Positions 1 to 7,892 of a stretch of DNA of 57,149 bases are shown here, in pieces (within the stretch, counting starts at the first letter, position 1; every line of letters begins with the position of its first letter). The stretch is from Flavobacteriales bacterium. Lineage in GTDB: Bacteria; Bacteroidota; Bacteroidia; Flavobacteriales_D; Sanyastnellaceae. The notes beneath the pieces are model-generated. The model was not told the origin of the DNA and did not search any database. It saw only the letters and a program-made list of their open reading frames with translations. A program made the position numbers and the translations under genes. The stretch is taken from the NCBI GenBank assembly GCA_002683345.1, contig NYSX01000091.1:1-57149 (forward strand), given 5' to 3'.

Positions 1-2
1 AT

Positions 3-2867
3 GCGCCTGGCATGCCAAGCTGGGAGCTGGCCCCCTCTTGCCACACCTGGTCCGAGCCGTTCACGTTTCACGGGGACTGGACCTGGACCGCAGAAGATTG
101 CTGGAGCGCCGTCTCGCAGGATGAACACGGACGGCGAGACACATGGGTGGACACCGTGGCTCCGGCACTCACCCATCCACCATGCGTCGGCATTGAGCTG
201 GCCCACACCTCAAGTCACGGAAACCAATGGGCTTTTGGGTGGCGGCCCCTGACGGTTCAACCCAATTCACTTGCCCCCACTCCGCCCCCAGAATTCACGC
301 TGGTTGACCCCACAATTGTGGAGGCGGTTTGGCCGGTTGACACCGTCCCACCAAACCTGCAAGTCCAACAAGTTTGTGGGGGTTTCGGGGCCACCAATCT
401 TTGGGTTTCAACACATCCCACCTCCTGTGACAATGTGTGGCAATGGACCCTGCCATGTCCCCTCGAGTCTGGATCTTCAGCCCAAATGAACAACGGGGAA
501 TGGTCTCACACAATTTGGTCCGACGGCACCGATTTGTTGGGCCTAAATCACTTGTGCTTCACCGAAATCATGGCCGACCCCACGCCCGCCATTCACGCAC
601 CTGCATCCACCTACTTGGAAGTCCTCAATGACGCGCCATGGGCCATCCAGCCAGAACGGCTTCTGCTCGTGGATTCAGACGAATCCCATTCCCTGCATTG
701 GGTGACCCGGCCCGCTGAAAGCCTTCTGCGCCCGGGAGAGCGCATGGTGCTCGTGGACGATGGGGCAGCGTGGTTGGATGCTCCGTGGTCTGCCTTGCCC
801 GTCGTTCGGGTGTCGGGGTGGTCCGGGCTCAGAGACGAAGGTGAATCGGTTTCCCTCGAGTCCGCCGGAGGCATCACGCTGGAGGGTCTGACGTTTTGGG
901 ACTCGTGGTGGGGTGAAGCCGCCCAAGACGGCCGAAGCCTCTCTTGCGTTCACCCCCGCGCCTGTGACCATCCCAACATGTGGAAGACCGACCCCGAAGG
1001 TGCCTCACCAGGTCAACCGTCGACGCTTGAAGGCGCTGCGCCTTCGCCGTCCCCAAAGCTCTCCTTGACGCGGAGTCCTGCAGGCGTGGTTGAGCTCATG
1101 GCCGACCCGCCCCTGCACACCGGCCACATTCCTTGGGTGCAATGGAGCACTCCTGACAGTGTTGGTGGAGGTTGGGCCACTTGGCAATGGGACATGCAAG
1201 GCCTGCCTTCTTGGGAATTTCCATTTCCTCTCCCCGGAACACAGGAAGTGTCCTTGCACCTTTCCGAGCCGGTGGCATGCCATCCTGAACACACCTTGCC
1301 CACATGGGACACGCTGTGGCTCTCCCACCGACCGCCTGTTCCGGGAGACCTTCAATTGTCTGAAATCCTTCCTGTGTCTCACCCCGTGGTAGACGCTGAA
1401 TTTGTGGAGTGGGTCAACGTGTCCGACGACACTTTGTCCTGGGGGTCGGCGCCATGGCCTCCGGGAACCGCTTTGGTGCAGAGCTCCCAGCCTCGAGCGC
1501 GCTTCGCCTCGTGGATGCCTGACCCGCTACCAGGCCTGTGGCAAACCGTCCCCGACCTGGCGTTGACCAATGCCGAAGGCGCCGTGACCTTGACCGACGC
1601 TTGGGGGCACACCCTCGCTTCTTCGACGTACAGCGAATGTGGACATGACCGTCGGCAAGGCACCCTCGAGGGGCGGAGTTTGGAACATCACCCCAGGCCT
1701 TTGCAATTTGACCAGGAAGGTTGGTGTGGAGGCCACCAGTTTTGGCGGACCTGTCCGGGCGAAGCGGGCATGTCGCCGGGGGTCGTAAACGATTGGGAAT
1801 GGAACGAAGTGGTGCACACCACCACACCTTCGTGGGGGGTGTTGGACGGACATTGGGTGATGACAGTTCCCCAAGGATCCGCGTGGGGACTTTGGATGCC
1901 TGAACACTGGGCACCACCCACCCCGTGGAAACCGCTGTGGCATCGCGGGGTGCTCTTGGCCCAGGCACCTTCAGGTCCTGCGGATGCGGCGCACGGTCCG
2001 CAGCACCTGACCGAACCAAGCCTGTCATTCCCCTTGTCCTCCCCTTCGGAGCCTGACCTGCTTCGGACCCTTCCCACCTGGAATGAAGTGCTGCTGGAAC
2101 CCCGCGACGGGTTTGGAACGTTTGTGGAATGGACAACCGCGCCCTCGGCTGACTGGATCCTTGACTACGCCTGGTCCTCCGACCCCTGGGCACAGCCCGG
2201 AGACTTTGCACACGTGAGTGACGTCAGATGGTGGTTGCCCGAGGCGTCAACCGTGTGTTTGGCTGCGTGTCCCACATGGGTCGAATCCAATGAAGAAGGA
2301 TGTCTTGCTGCCGAGGTCCCCTCGCTTCATGGCGAGCGAACACTCTCGTTGCGAACCCCTGCCGGATTCACCGAACTCGACCTCCATGCGCTCGACGAAA
2401 GTGCTTGGGTGGCGCAGCGAGACGGTGTATCCCTTGCCCGAATCCCAACCACACCGCATTGGACCTCCACGCCGCCGCCCAAGCTTGCCACACCGGGTCA
2501 AGTCAATGGAGGTGCCCCACAGGCTCTTGACGACGATCCCTCCAACACGTTGACGTGTTCACCAAGCACCTTGCAACCCGGCGCGACGTGGGACAAAACG
2601 GCACTGACGTGGGCTCCTCCTGAAAACCGTGAGGCGTCGGAGTATCGGCTTTCCTACGGCATTCTTGCCCCGCAATTCGGGCGGTTCATTCAACAGCACG
2701 AAGCGCATTGGGCGGGGCAACTTCCATTTCAATGGACTTGGGATGCCACCCAATCCGACGGGAGTTTGGCTTTGCCAGGAAGCTACTTGGGCCTTCTTTC
2801 GTGGCACGACCTGACTTCAGGCCGACGTGGAACTGAGAAATGCGTCATTGGCGTGGCTCCTCCATAA
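3..2867 (+). CDS. Secreted lamin-tail-domain (LTD) protein, 5' end cut by window
   Basis: The frame is open to the left edge, so the N-terminus and any signal peptide are missing; the first in-frame ATG is at 12. Three lamin-tail-like segments can be read, starting near DNA 552 (LCFTEIMADPTP), 1353 (LQLSEILP) and 2079 (WNEVLLEPRDGFGTFVEW); such domains are common in large exported Bacteroidota proteins. The last 70 residues resemble a FlgD-like Ig fold (WDATQSDGSLALPGSYLGLL). Trp and Pro are very frequent and several Cys are present, as in an extracellular protein. No typical T9SS type A sorting signal follows; the protein ends in GVAPP. Function is unknown: a surface or extracellular scaffold is inferred from the domains. 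It lies just upstream of the DUF4271-hemD run, with its stop 43 bases before the preferred DUF4271 start. Confidence 0.75.
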   Translation, partial: APGMPSWELAPSCHTWSEPFTFHGDWTWTAEDCWSAVSQDEHGRRDTWVDTVAPALTHPPCVGIELAHTSSHGNQWAFGWRPLTVQPNSLAPTPPPEFTLVDPTIVEAVWPVDTVPPNLQVQQVCGGFGATNLWVSTHPTSCDNVWQWTLPCPLESGSSAQMNNGEWSHTIWSDGTDLLGLNHLCFTEIMADPTPAIHAPASTYLEVLNDAPWAIQPERLLLVDSDESHSLHWVTRPAESLLRPGERMVLVDDGAAWLDAPWSALPVVRVSGWSGLRDEGESVSLESAGGITLEGLTFWDSWWGEAAQDGRSLSCVHPRACDHPNMWKTDPEGASPGQPSTLEGAAPSPSPKLSLTRSPAGVVELMADPPLHTGHIPWVQWSTPDSVGGGWATWQWDMQGLPSWEFPFPLPGTQEVSLHLSEPVACHPEHTLPTWDTLWLSHRPPVPGDLQLSEILPVSHPVVDAEFVEWVNVSDDTLSWGSAPWPPGTALVQSSQPRARFASWMPDPLPGLWQTVPDLALTNAEGAVTLTDAWGHTLASSTYSECGHDRRQGTLEGRSLEHHPRPLQFDQEGWCGGHQFWRTCPGEAGMSPGVVNDWEWNEVVHTTTPSWGVLDGHWVMTVPQGSAWGLWMPEHWAPPTPWKPLWHRGVLLAQAPSGPADAAHGPQHLTEPSLSFPLSSPSEPDLLRTLPTWNEVLLEPRDGFGTFVEWTTAPSADWILDYAWSSDPWAQPGDFAHVSDVRWWLPEASTVCLAACPTWVESNEEGCLAAEVPSLHGERTLSLRTPAGFTELDLHALDESAWVAQRDGVSLARIPTTPHWTSTPPPKLATPGQVNGGAPQALDDDPSNTLTCSPSTLQPGATWDKTALTWAPPENREASEYRLSYGILAPQFGRFIQQHEAHWAGQLPFQWTWDATQSDGSLALPGSYLGLLSWHDLTSGRRGTEKCVIGVAPP

Positions 2868-2910
2868 AAAATTGCGGAAAAATTCCACGGCTGTGTGCGA
2901 CCTTTCCGGC

Positions 2911-3570
2911 ATGCGAGACGGCAATGTCCTGGCGCCCTGGAGTGCTCCCGATCAAGCGCCTCTGATCTTGGCGGTGGGCGTACTCGTGGGCTTTTGGCTT
3001 TTGCTTGCCGGGTTTGGACGAGAAGCGCAACGCTTGAAGTGGGCGTGGTCCCGGCCCCGCAACCTCACCACCCGGAACGCTTCTGAGACACCCCAAACCA
3101 TGGGCGTGGTCCTGAATTCCGCGTTGGGGCTGTTCGGGATTTGGGCGGGGTTGATTGTGCTGTTTCGCTCGAGCGCCGTGGCCATGCCTTGGTGGTCCGT
3201 CTTTGCATGGATGGGGGCAGCTTGGACGCTGCGAACGGTGGCCGGTCGTGTGATCGTGGGTGCGGGGGACACCGCAAGCGCTTGGGTGGAGATTTCTCGG
3301 CACAATCAAACGTGGATGGGCATGACTCTGGCCGCGTGGTGTGTCGTGGCCTGCATGAACCCCTACGTCATGCATGGGCCCCTCGCGGGGTGGGGGGTTG
3401 TGGCGCTGTTTGTCCTGACGATGGGCATCAGTGCCATTCGGGCCACGCAGCTGCTGAACAGCGCCCGTCAACAAAGGGTTGTTGGAATCTTGTATCTTTG
3501 CGTCCTCGAATGGAGCTGGACGCTGTTTTGGATTCTCTGGAGTGTCCGTGCTGTCTTTCGAGGACATTGA
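2911..3570 (+). CDS. DUF4271 family integral membrane protein
   Basis: A 219-residue hydrophobic protein with about six predicted membrane segments (for example LILAVGVLVGFWLLLAGF and GWGVVALFVLTMGISAI). Size, helix pattern and position directly before hemD fit DUF4271, a Bacteroidota family of unknown function usually found next to uroporphyrinogen-III synthase. I chose the ATG at 2911 because the frame upstream (from 2827) overlaps the end of the preceding gene and would add a non-hydrophobic leader. A box like those described for other genes (GACCTTTC, 4 bases before the ATG) also supports this start, although weakly. The next gene, hemD, begins 12 bases after the stop, so co-transcription is likely. 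What the protein does is not known. Confidence 0.8.
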   Translation: MRDGNVLAPWSAPDQAPLILAVGVLVGFWLLLAGFGREAQRLKWAWSRPRNLTTRNASETPQTMGVVLNSALGLFGIWAGLIVLFRSSAVAMPWWSVFAWMGAAWTLRTVAGRVIVGAGDTASAWVEISRHNQTWMGMTLAAWCVVACMNPYVMHGPLAGWGVVALFVLTMGISAIRATQLLNSARQQRVVGILYLCVLEWSWTLFWILWSVRAVFRGH

Positions 3571-3582
3571 ATCGCACCCCCC

Positions 3583-4323
3583 ATGGCCCAAAAGATCAAA
3601 ACCGTCCTGATCTCACAGCCCAAGCCGTCCACGGAGAAGTCGCCGTACTTCGATTTGGCTGACAGACAGAAACTCACCATTGATTTCCGTCCCTTCATCC
3701 ACGTGGAAGGCATGGACGCGCAAGAATTCCGCCAGCAGCGCATCGATCTCGCAGAGCACACTGCCGTGATTTTGACCAGCCGCCTGGCGGTGGACCACTA
3801 CTTCCGCATGGCGAAGGAGATGCGCTTTGAAGTGCCCGATTCCATGAAGTACTTCTGCATCTCGGAAAGCACGGCGTACTACTTGCAGAAGTATGTGCAG
3901 TACCGCAAGCGCAAAATCTTCCACGGCACCATCAAGTTTGACGAGGTTGTGGGCTTGATGAAAAAGCACAAGAGCGAGAAGTTCTTGCTGCCCTCGTCCG
4001 ATTTGTTGAAGAACAGCATCCCCAACGCCTTGGATGCGGCTGGATTCGACTACTCCCGGGCCATCATGTACCGCACGGTGTGTTCCGACTTGAGCGATTT
4101 GAGCGACGTGAAATACGACGTGCTCGTGTTCTTCAGCCCCAGCGGCATCGAATCGCTGTTCAAGAATTTCCCCGACTTCGAGCAGGGTCCCACGCGCATT
4201 GCGGTGTTTGGGCCCACCACGGCCAAAGCCGCCGAAGCCGCCGGCCTGCGCATTGACATCAACGCTCCCACCGCCAAAGCGCCCTCGATGACCATGGCGC
4301 TGGAGCAGTACATCACGGGCTGA
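3583..4323 (+). CDS. hemD: Uroporphyrinogen-III synthase
   Basis: HemD closes and inverts ring D of hydroxymethylbilane to give uroporphyrinogen III for heme and siroheme. The 246-residue protein has the two-lobed family pattern: an N-terminal lobe starting KTVLISQPKPSTEKSPYFDLA and a C-terminal lobe with DVLVFFSPSGIESLF, ending in the typical RIAVFGPTTAKAAEAAGLRIDI segment. HemD diverges strongly in sequence, so the call rests on this C-terminal motif, the length and the neighbours DUF4271 and rnpA. Its TGA stop is immediately followed by the GTG start of rnpA, which suggests translational coupling. A perfect TATCTTTG box lies inside the upstream gene at 3493-3500 and could be an internal promoter for hemD. 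Confidence 0.9.
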   Translation: MAQKIKTVLISQPKPSTEKSPYFDLADRQKLTIDFRPFIHVEGMDAQEFRQQRIDLAEHTAVILTSRLAVDHYFRMAKEMRFEVPDSMKYFCISESTAYYLQKYVQYRKRKIFHGTIKFDEVVGLMKKHKSEKFLLPSSDLLKNSIPNALDAAGFDYSRAIMYRTVCSDLSDLSDVKYDVLVFFSPSGIESLFKNFPDFEQGPTRIAVFGPTTAKAAEAAGLRIDINAPTAKAPSMTMALEQYITG

Positions 4324-4710
4324 GTGCATACCCTTTCCAAGCGCGAGCGTTTGAAGTCCACGGCGTTGATGGACCTCGCTTTTGCGAAAGGAATCAAAAT
4401 CAAGGCCTTCCCCATCCTGGCCCGTGCTGTTCAAACGGAGCTGTCCCACGAAGTGCCCTTTCAGGCCGCCTTTTCCGTGGGCAAAAAACGCTTCCGTCGC
4501 GCCGTGGACCGAAACCGCATCAAGCGTCTGATGCGCGAAGCGTGGCGCGTCGAGAAAACCGCACTCGCCAAAAATTGGAAACCCGACGCGCCCCAATGGG
4601 CCGTGGTGTTCATCTTTGTGGGGAACGAGATTCCCTCCTTCTCCGATTGCCAGCACCTGATCCAACGTGCCACGAAGCGCCTGGAAGTAGAAATGGCTGC
4701 CGAGAAATGA
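4324..4710 (+). CDS. rnpA: Ribonuclease P protein component
   Basis: This is the protein subunit of RNase P, which with the rnpB RNA removes the 5' leader of tRNA precursors. The 128-residue basic protein has the family signature RRAVDRNRIKRLMREAWR (RNR-type motif) in its middle and an N-terminal FSVGKKRF strand. The GTG start directly abuts the hemD stop (TGAGTG). In many bacteria rnpA follows rpmH near the origin; here it sits between hemD and an S41 peptidase instead, so the position gives no evidence of an origin. No rnpB RNA was noticed in the window. Confidence 0.93.
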   Translation: MHTLSKRERLKSTALMDLAFAKGIKIKAFPILARAVQTELSHEVPFQAAFSVGKKRFRRAVDRNRIKRLMREAWRVEKTALAKNWKPDAPQWAVVFIFVGNEIPSFSDCQHLIQRATKRLEVEMAAEK

Positions 4711-4746
4711 GCCGACTCGGTTCATCCATTTAAACCCCTGTCGCAC

Positions 4747-6405
4747 ATGCGTCGTTTGCTGTTTTTGTTGGGCCTGCCCCTTGTTTTGGTGGTGGTTGTG
4801 GCCGCGTCGGTCAAGGATGATTACTTCGAGATGTCCAAACAGCTCGAAATCATGCAATCCGCGTTCCGCGAGTTGAACCTGTTCTACGTCGATGAACTGG
4901 CGCCTGGCGAATTGATGGAAACGGGCATCAAGGCCATGCTCGCCCAGCTCGACCCCTACACGCGGTACTTCCCTGAAACCAAGATGGAGGACGTTCGCTT
5001 CATGCAAACGGGCGAGTACGGCGGTGTGGGTGCCAGCATCGAAACCCGCAACGGCCAAACCATCGTTGTCGACCTCCTCGAAGGCGAGCCCGCGGAGCAG
5101 GCAGGTCTTCAACTTGGCGACGTCGTGATGCGTGTCAACGGACGCGACCTCGCCGGCCTCGAACAAAACCAAATCGGCGACCTCCTGCAAGGGGCTACCG
5201 GCACGGACGTCACGGTTGACATCCAACGGCCCGGCACACGTGAGATTCTCACCTTTGAGTTGCAGCGACAGAAAGTCAAAGTGCCCGACGTGCCCTACCA
5301 GGGGATGTTGAGCGAGACGACGGGGTATTTGGCCTTGAACTCCTTCACCAAGACCGCGAGCTTCGAAGTGCGAAAAGCCCTGATGAACCTCACGGACTCG
5401 CTTGGCGCCGAGCAAGTCGTCATCGACCTCCGAGGCAACGGCGGCGGACTGTTGCGGGAGGCCATCGCCATGGTCAATCTCTTTGTCGGCAAAGGACAAG
5501 AGGTAGTCAGCACCAAAGGAAAAACGCCCGACTGGAACAAGTCCTACAAGACGCGCGCCAACGCCCTGCGTCCCGACTTGCCCATCGCCATTCTCGTCGA
5601 CGGCAAGTCCGCCTCGGCCAGTGAAATCGTGGCGGGCACGCTCCAAGATTTGGACCGCGGGGTGGTTGTGGGCTCAGAGTCGTTTGGCAAGGGGCTCGTC
5701 CAGCAAACCAAAAAACTGGCCTACGGCACCCGCATGAAGGTCACCGTGGCGAAGTACTACACGCCCAGTGGCCGCTGTGTCCAACGGCTCGATTACAGCC
5801 ACCGCGATGACGAGGGCGAAGTGCATGCCATGGCCGATTCGACGTTGAGCACCTTCTACACGGCGAATGGACGGGAGGTCTTGGAAGGCCGTGGCGTTTT
5901 GCCCGACGTGGAAGTTCCCCAACCCGACTTGAGCTACGTTCTCGAAGGACTCCTCGAGAACGGGGTGCTTTTTGACTTCGCCGTGCAACATCGCGACGCC
6001 CTTGTCGCGCCTGACGACGCCATCGCGTTCGAAATCAGTGACGGGACGTGGCGATCGTTTGTGGGCTTCGCCCAGGGCCTGACCGACCTCCCCTACGCTT
6101 CAAAAACCCTTGAAGCCTTCCAAGCCCTCGAGCGCACGGCGGAAGAAGAATTGCTCGATGCGCCCAATGCGGCTGCCCTCGAGGCGCTGCGCGCCGGACT
6201 CGTGGCGAACGTGGGCGAGGATTTGGAACGCCACCGTACAGAGATTGAGCGCGAGTTGGCGCACGAACTCGTGGTTCACCTCTACAACACTTCGGGCGAG
6301 TACCGCCACGGTTTGGCCCACGATCCTGTGGCGCAACGGGCCGTGAAACTGCTCGAGTCCAAGGAATACAATGAGATTCTTCAGGGCCCCACAGACCAAA
6401 AATGA
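4747..6405 (+). CDS. S41 family C-terminal processing peptidase (CtpA/Prc-like)
   Basis: A 552-residue periplasmic serine protease. A hydrophobic N-terminus (LLFLLGLPLVLVVVVAASV) serves as signal peptide or anchor. A PDZ domain follows at about residues 95-180 (GGVGASIETRNG, AEQAGLQLGDVVMRVNG), then the S41 catalytic domain with the Ser in GKSASASEIVAG (about residues 286-297) and the Lys in SFGKGLVQQ (about residue 315); both parts of the Ser-Lys dyad are present. These enzymes bind C-terminal tails through the PDZ domain and trim or degrade envelope proteins. About 150 residues follow the catalytic part. The start at 4747 is the first ATG, 36 bases after rnpA. The stop overlaps the next start (ATGATG). 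The natural substrate cannot be told from sequence. Confidence 0.9.
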   Translation: MRRLLFLLGLPLVLVVVVAASVKDDYFEMSKQLEIMQSAFRELNLFYVDELAPGELMETGIKAMLAQLDPYTRYFPETKMEDVRFMQTGEYGGVGASIETRNGQTIVVDLLEGEPAEQAGLQLGDVVMRVNGRDLAGLEQNQIGDLLQGATGTDVTVDIQRPGTREILTFELQRQKVKVPDVPYQGMLSETTGYLALNSFTKTASFEVRKALMNLTDSLGAEQVVIDLRGNGGGLLREAIAMVNLFVGKGQEVVSTKGKTPDWNKSYKTRANALRPDLPIAILVDGKSASASEIVAGTLQDLDRGVVVGSESFGKGLVQQTKKLAYGTRMKVTVAKYYTPSGRCVQRLDYSHRDDEGEVHAMADSTLSTFYTANGREVLEGRGVLPDVEVPQPDLSYVLEGLLENGVLFDFAVQHRDALVAPDDAIAFEISDGTWRSFVGFAQGLTDLPYASKTLEAFQALERTAEEELLDAPNAAALEALRAGLVANVGEDLERHRTEIERELAHELVVHLYNTSGEYRHGLAHDPVAQRAVKLLESKEYNEILQGPTDQK

Positions 6406-7892
6406 TGGCGCGCAGTCGCGCTGAAGATGCCGCCAAATGGGGCTGGGCACTCCTGATTTGGGGAGCCCCTTGGTCCCATGCCGCCATGACTTTGGGCACC
6501 GTGTGGGTGACCTTGTGTGCCCTGCTTGTCCTCAAGAAACGCGACACCCCGAGCATGTCAAGCGCCCCGCTCATGTGGTTGTTGGGCCTCTTCGCGTGGG
6601 GATGGCTGTCTCTTCTTTGGTCCGACAACCTCGACTGGGGACTTCAGCTCGCCTCCATCCAAGTGACCCTGTTGGCGTTGGCTTTCTCGTGGCATGCCGT
6701 GCCGCGCCCGAACCTCACCGCCAAATGGGTCTTCCAAAGTGCCGCGTTGGCCATGGCCGGCGCCCTCGCATGGGGCGCATGGCGCGTGGGTCAGGGAGAA
6801 GTGCTTGCCGGCAGGGACTGGACGCCATGGACGTCCCACATCCGGCTTGCCATGCTGGCCGCCCTCGGATGGGTCTGGGGCGCTGAGAATCAATCCAAGA
6901 CCAGCCTTTTCCTCTTTGGCGCCCTTTGGGCCCTCTTCACGGCGGTCACGGGCTCGCTCACGAGCGCCCTTTTGTGGCCCCTCGCCTTGGTCTGGGTGCT
7001 GTGGGGCCGGCTTTCCCCATCCGCGCGGCGAAGCATGCTGGCGGGCTCAGCAGCGATCACCCTGGCCCTGGCAGGAGGAATGGCCTTGTGGCTTCGGCCG
7101 GTGCCCCTCCCCGTTCCTGAGGCGGAACTTCCCGCGTTCACCGCGCAGGGCCATGCCTACATCCACCATCCTGAGCGGGTGGTGTCCGAAGGTGGACATC
7201 GCCTCCACCTCTTCCTGTGCCCCATGGAATGGGAAGATGCCTGGTCCCAAATCAGCGACCTCCCCCTCCTCGAACCCAACGCGGCCGGCTTCACGGTCCG
7301 CGATCGGCTGCCCCGATACCTGACCTCACTCGGATGGCCCAAGGACGGCGAGCACATCCTGCAACTCACCCCCCAAGATGTTCGGGCCATTGAACAGGGC
7401 GCCACCCACGCGATTCCCGCGAAAGGGCTTCGGTTGCGCTTGCGTGAGCTGCGACGGGAATGGGAAGTCTGGCAGGACGGTGGCAACCCCTCTGGCCACG
7501 CCCTCTTCCAACGCTTCGCACATTGGCACGCGGGATGGCACGCATGGATGCAGTCCTTTTGGGTGGGCCACGGCATGGGCGACACCTCCTCGGCCATGGA
7601 ACAAGCCTATGCGCAACTCGGATCTGATTTGGCTGCGCCCCACCGTCACCGCGCCCACATGCAGCACCTGACATGGGGGATTTCAGGCGGACTCATCGCG
7701 GTGTTGCTTTGGTTGGGATTTGCGCGCGCTTGGCATCAAGGCATTGGCAAACTCAGTCGTCACGCCCTGTGGGGCGGCGTGGTGGTGGTGCTGAGTTGCG
7801 TTTTTGAAGACGCTTGGGAAACCCAAGCCGGCGTGGTCATCAGCTTCCTCGCCTTGTTTGGCGCCTTCCGACGGCCCGCTCAGACAGAATGA
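6402..7892 (+). CDS. O-antigen ligase / Wzy_C-like polytopic membrane protein
   Basis: A 496-residue protein with about ten to twelve membrane segments and one large polar loop (about residues 235-385), the plan of O-antigen ligases (WaaL) and O-antigen polymerases. Within the C-terminal half are FWVGHGMGDTSSAM and HMQHLTWGISGGL, which match the GxGxGD and HNxxL...G motifs of the Wzy_C family. Such enzymes join undecaprenyl-linked O-polysaccharide to lipid A-core on the periplasmic side. The start overlaps the stop of the S41 gene and the 3' end overlaps the convergent glycosyltransferase gene by 13 bases. A ligase role is inferred from topology and from the LPS-type glycosyltransferase next door; a polymerase of another glycan cannot be excluded. 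Confidence 0.72.
   Translation: MMARSRAEDAAKWGWALLIWGAPWSHAAMTLGTVWVTLCALLVLKKRDTPSMSSAPLMWLLGLFAWGWLSLLWSDNLDWGLQLASIQVTLLALAFSWHAVPRPNLTAKWVFQSAALAMAGALAWGAWRVGQGEVLAGRDWTPWTSHIRLAMLAALGWVWGAENQSKTSLFLFGALWALFTAVTGSLTSALLWPLALVWVLWGRLSPSARRSMLAGSAAITLALAGGMALWLRPVPLPVPEAELPAFTAQGHAYIHHPERVVSEGGHRLHLFLCPMEWEDAWSQISDLPLLEPNAAGFTVRDRLPRYLTSLGWPKDGEHILQLTPQDVRAIEQGATHAIPAKGLRLRLRELRREWEVWQDGGNPSGHALFQRFAHWHAGWHAWMQSFWVGHGMGDTSSAMEQAYAQLGSDLAAPHRHRAHMQHLTWGISGGLIAVLLWLGFARAWHQGIGKLSRHALWGGVVVVLSCVFEDAWETQAGVVISFLALFGAFRRPAQTE

Noticed and set aside
4324-4710. Possible replication origin because rnpA often lies near oriC
   Set aside because: No rpmH, dnaA, DnaA-box cluster or AT-rich region is next to it.
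3613-5646. A 677-codon minus-strand open frame
   Set aside because: Antisense to hemD, rnpA and the S41 protease gene; no recognisable domain.
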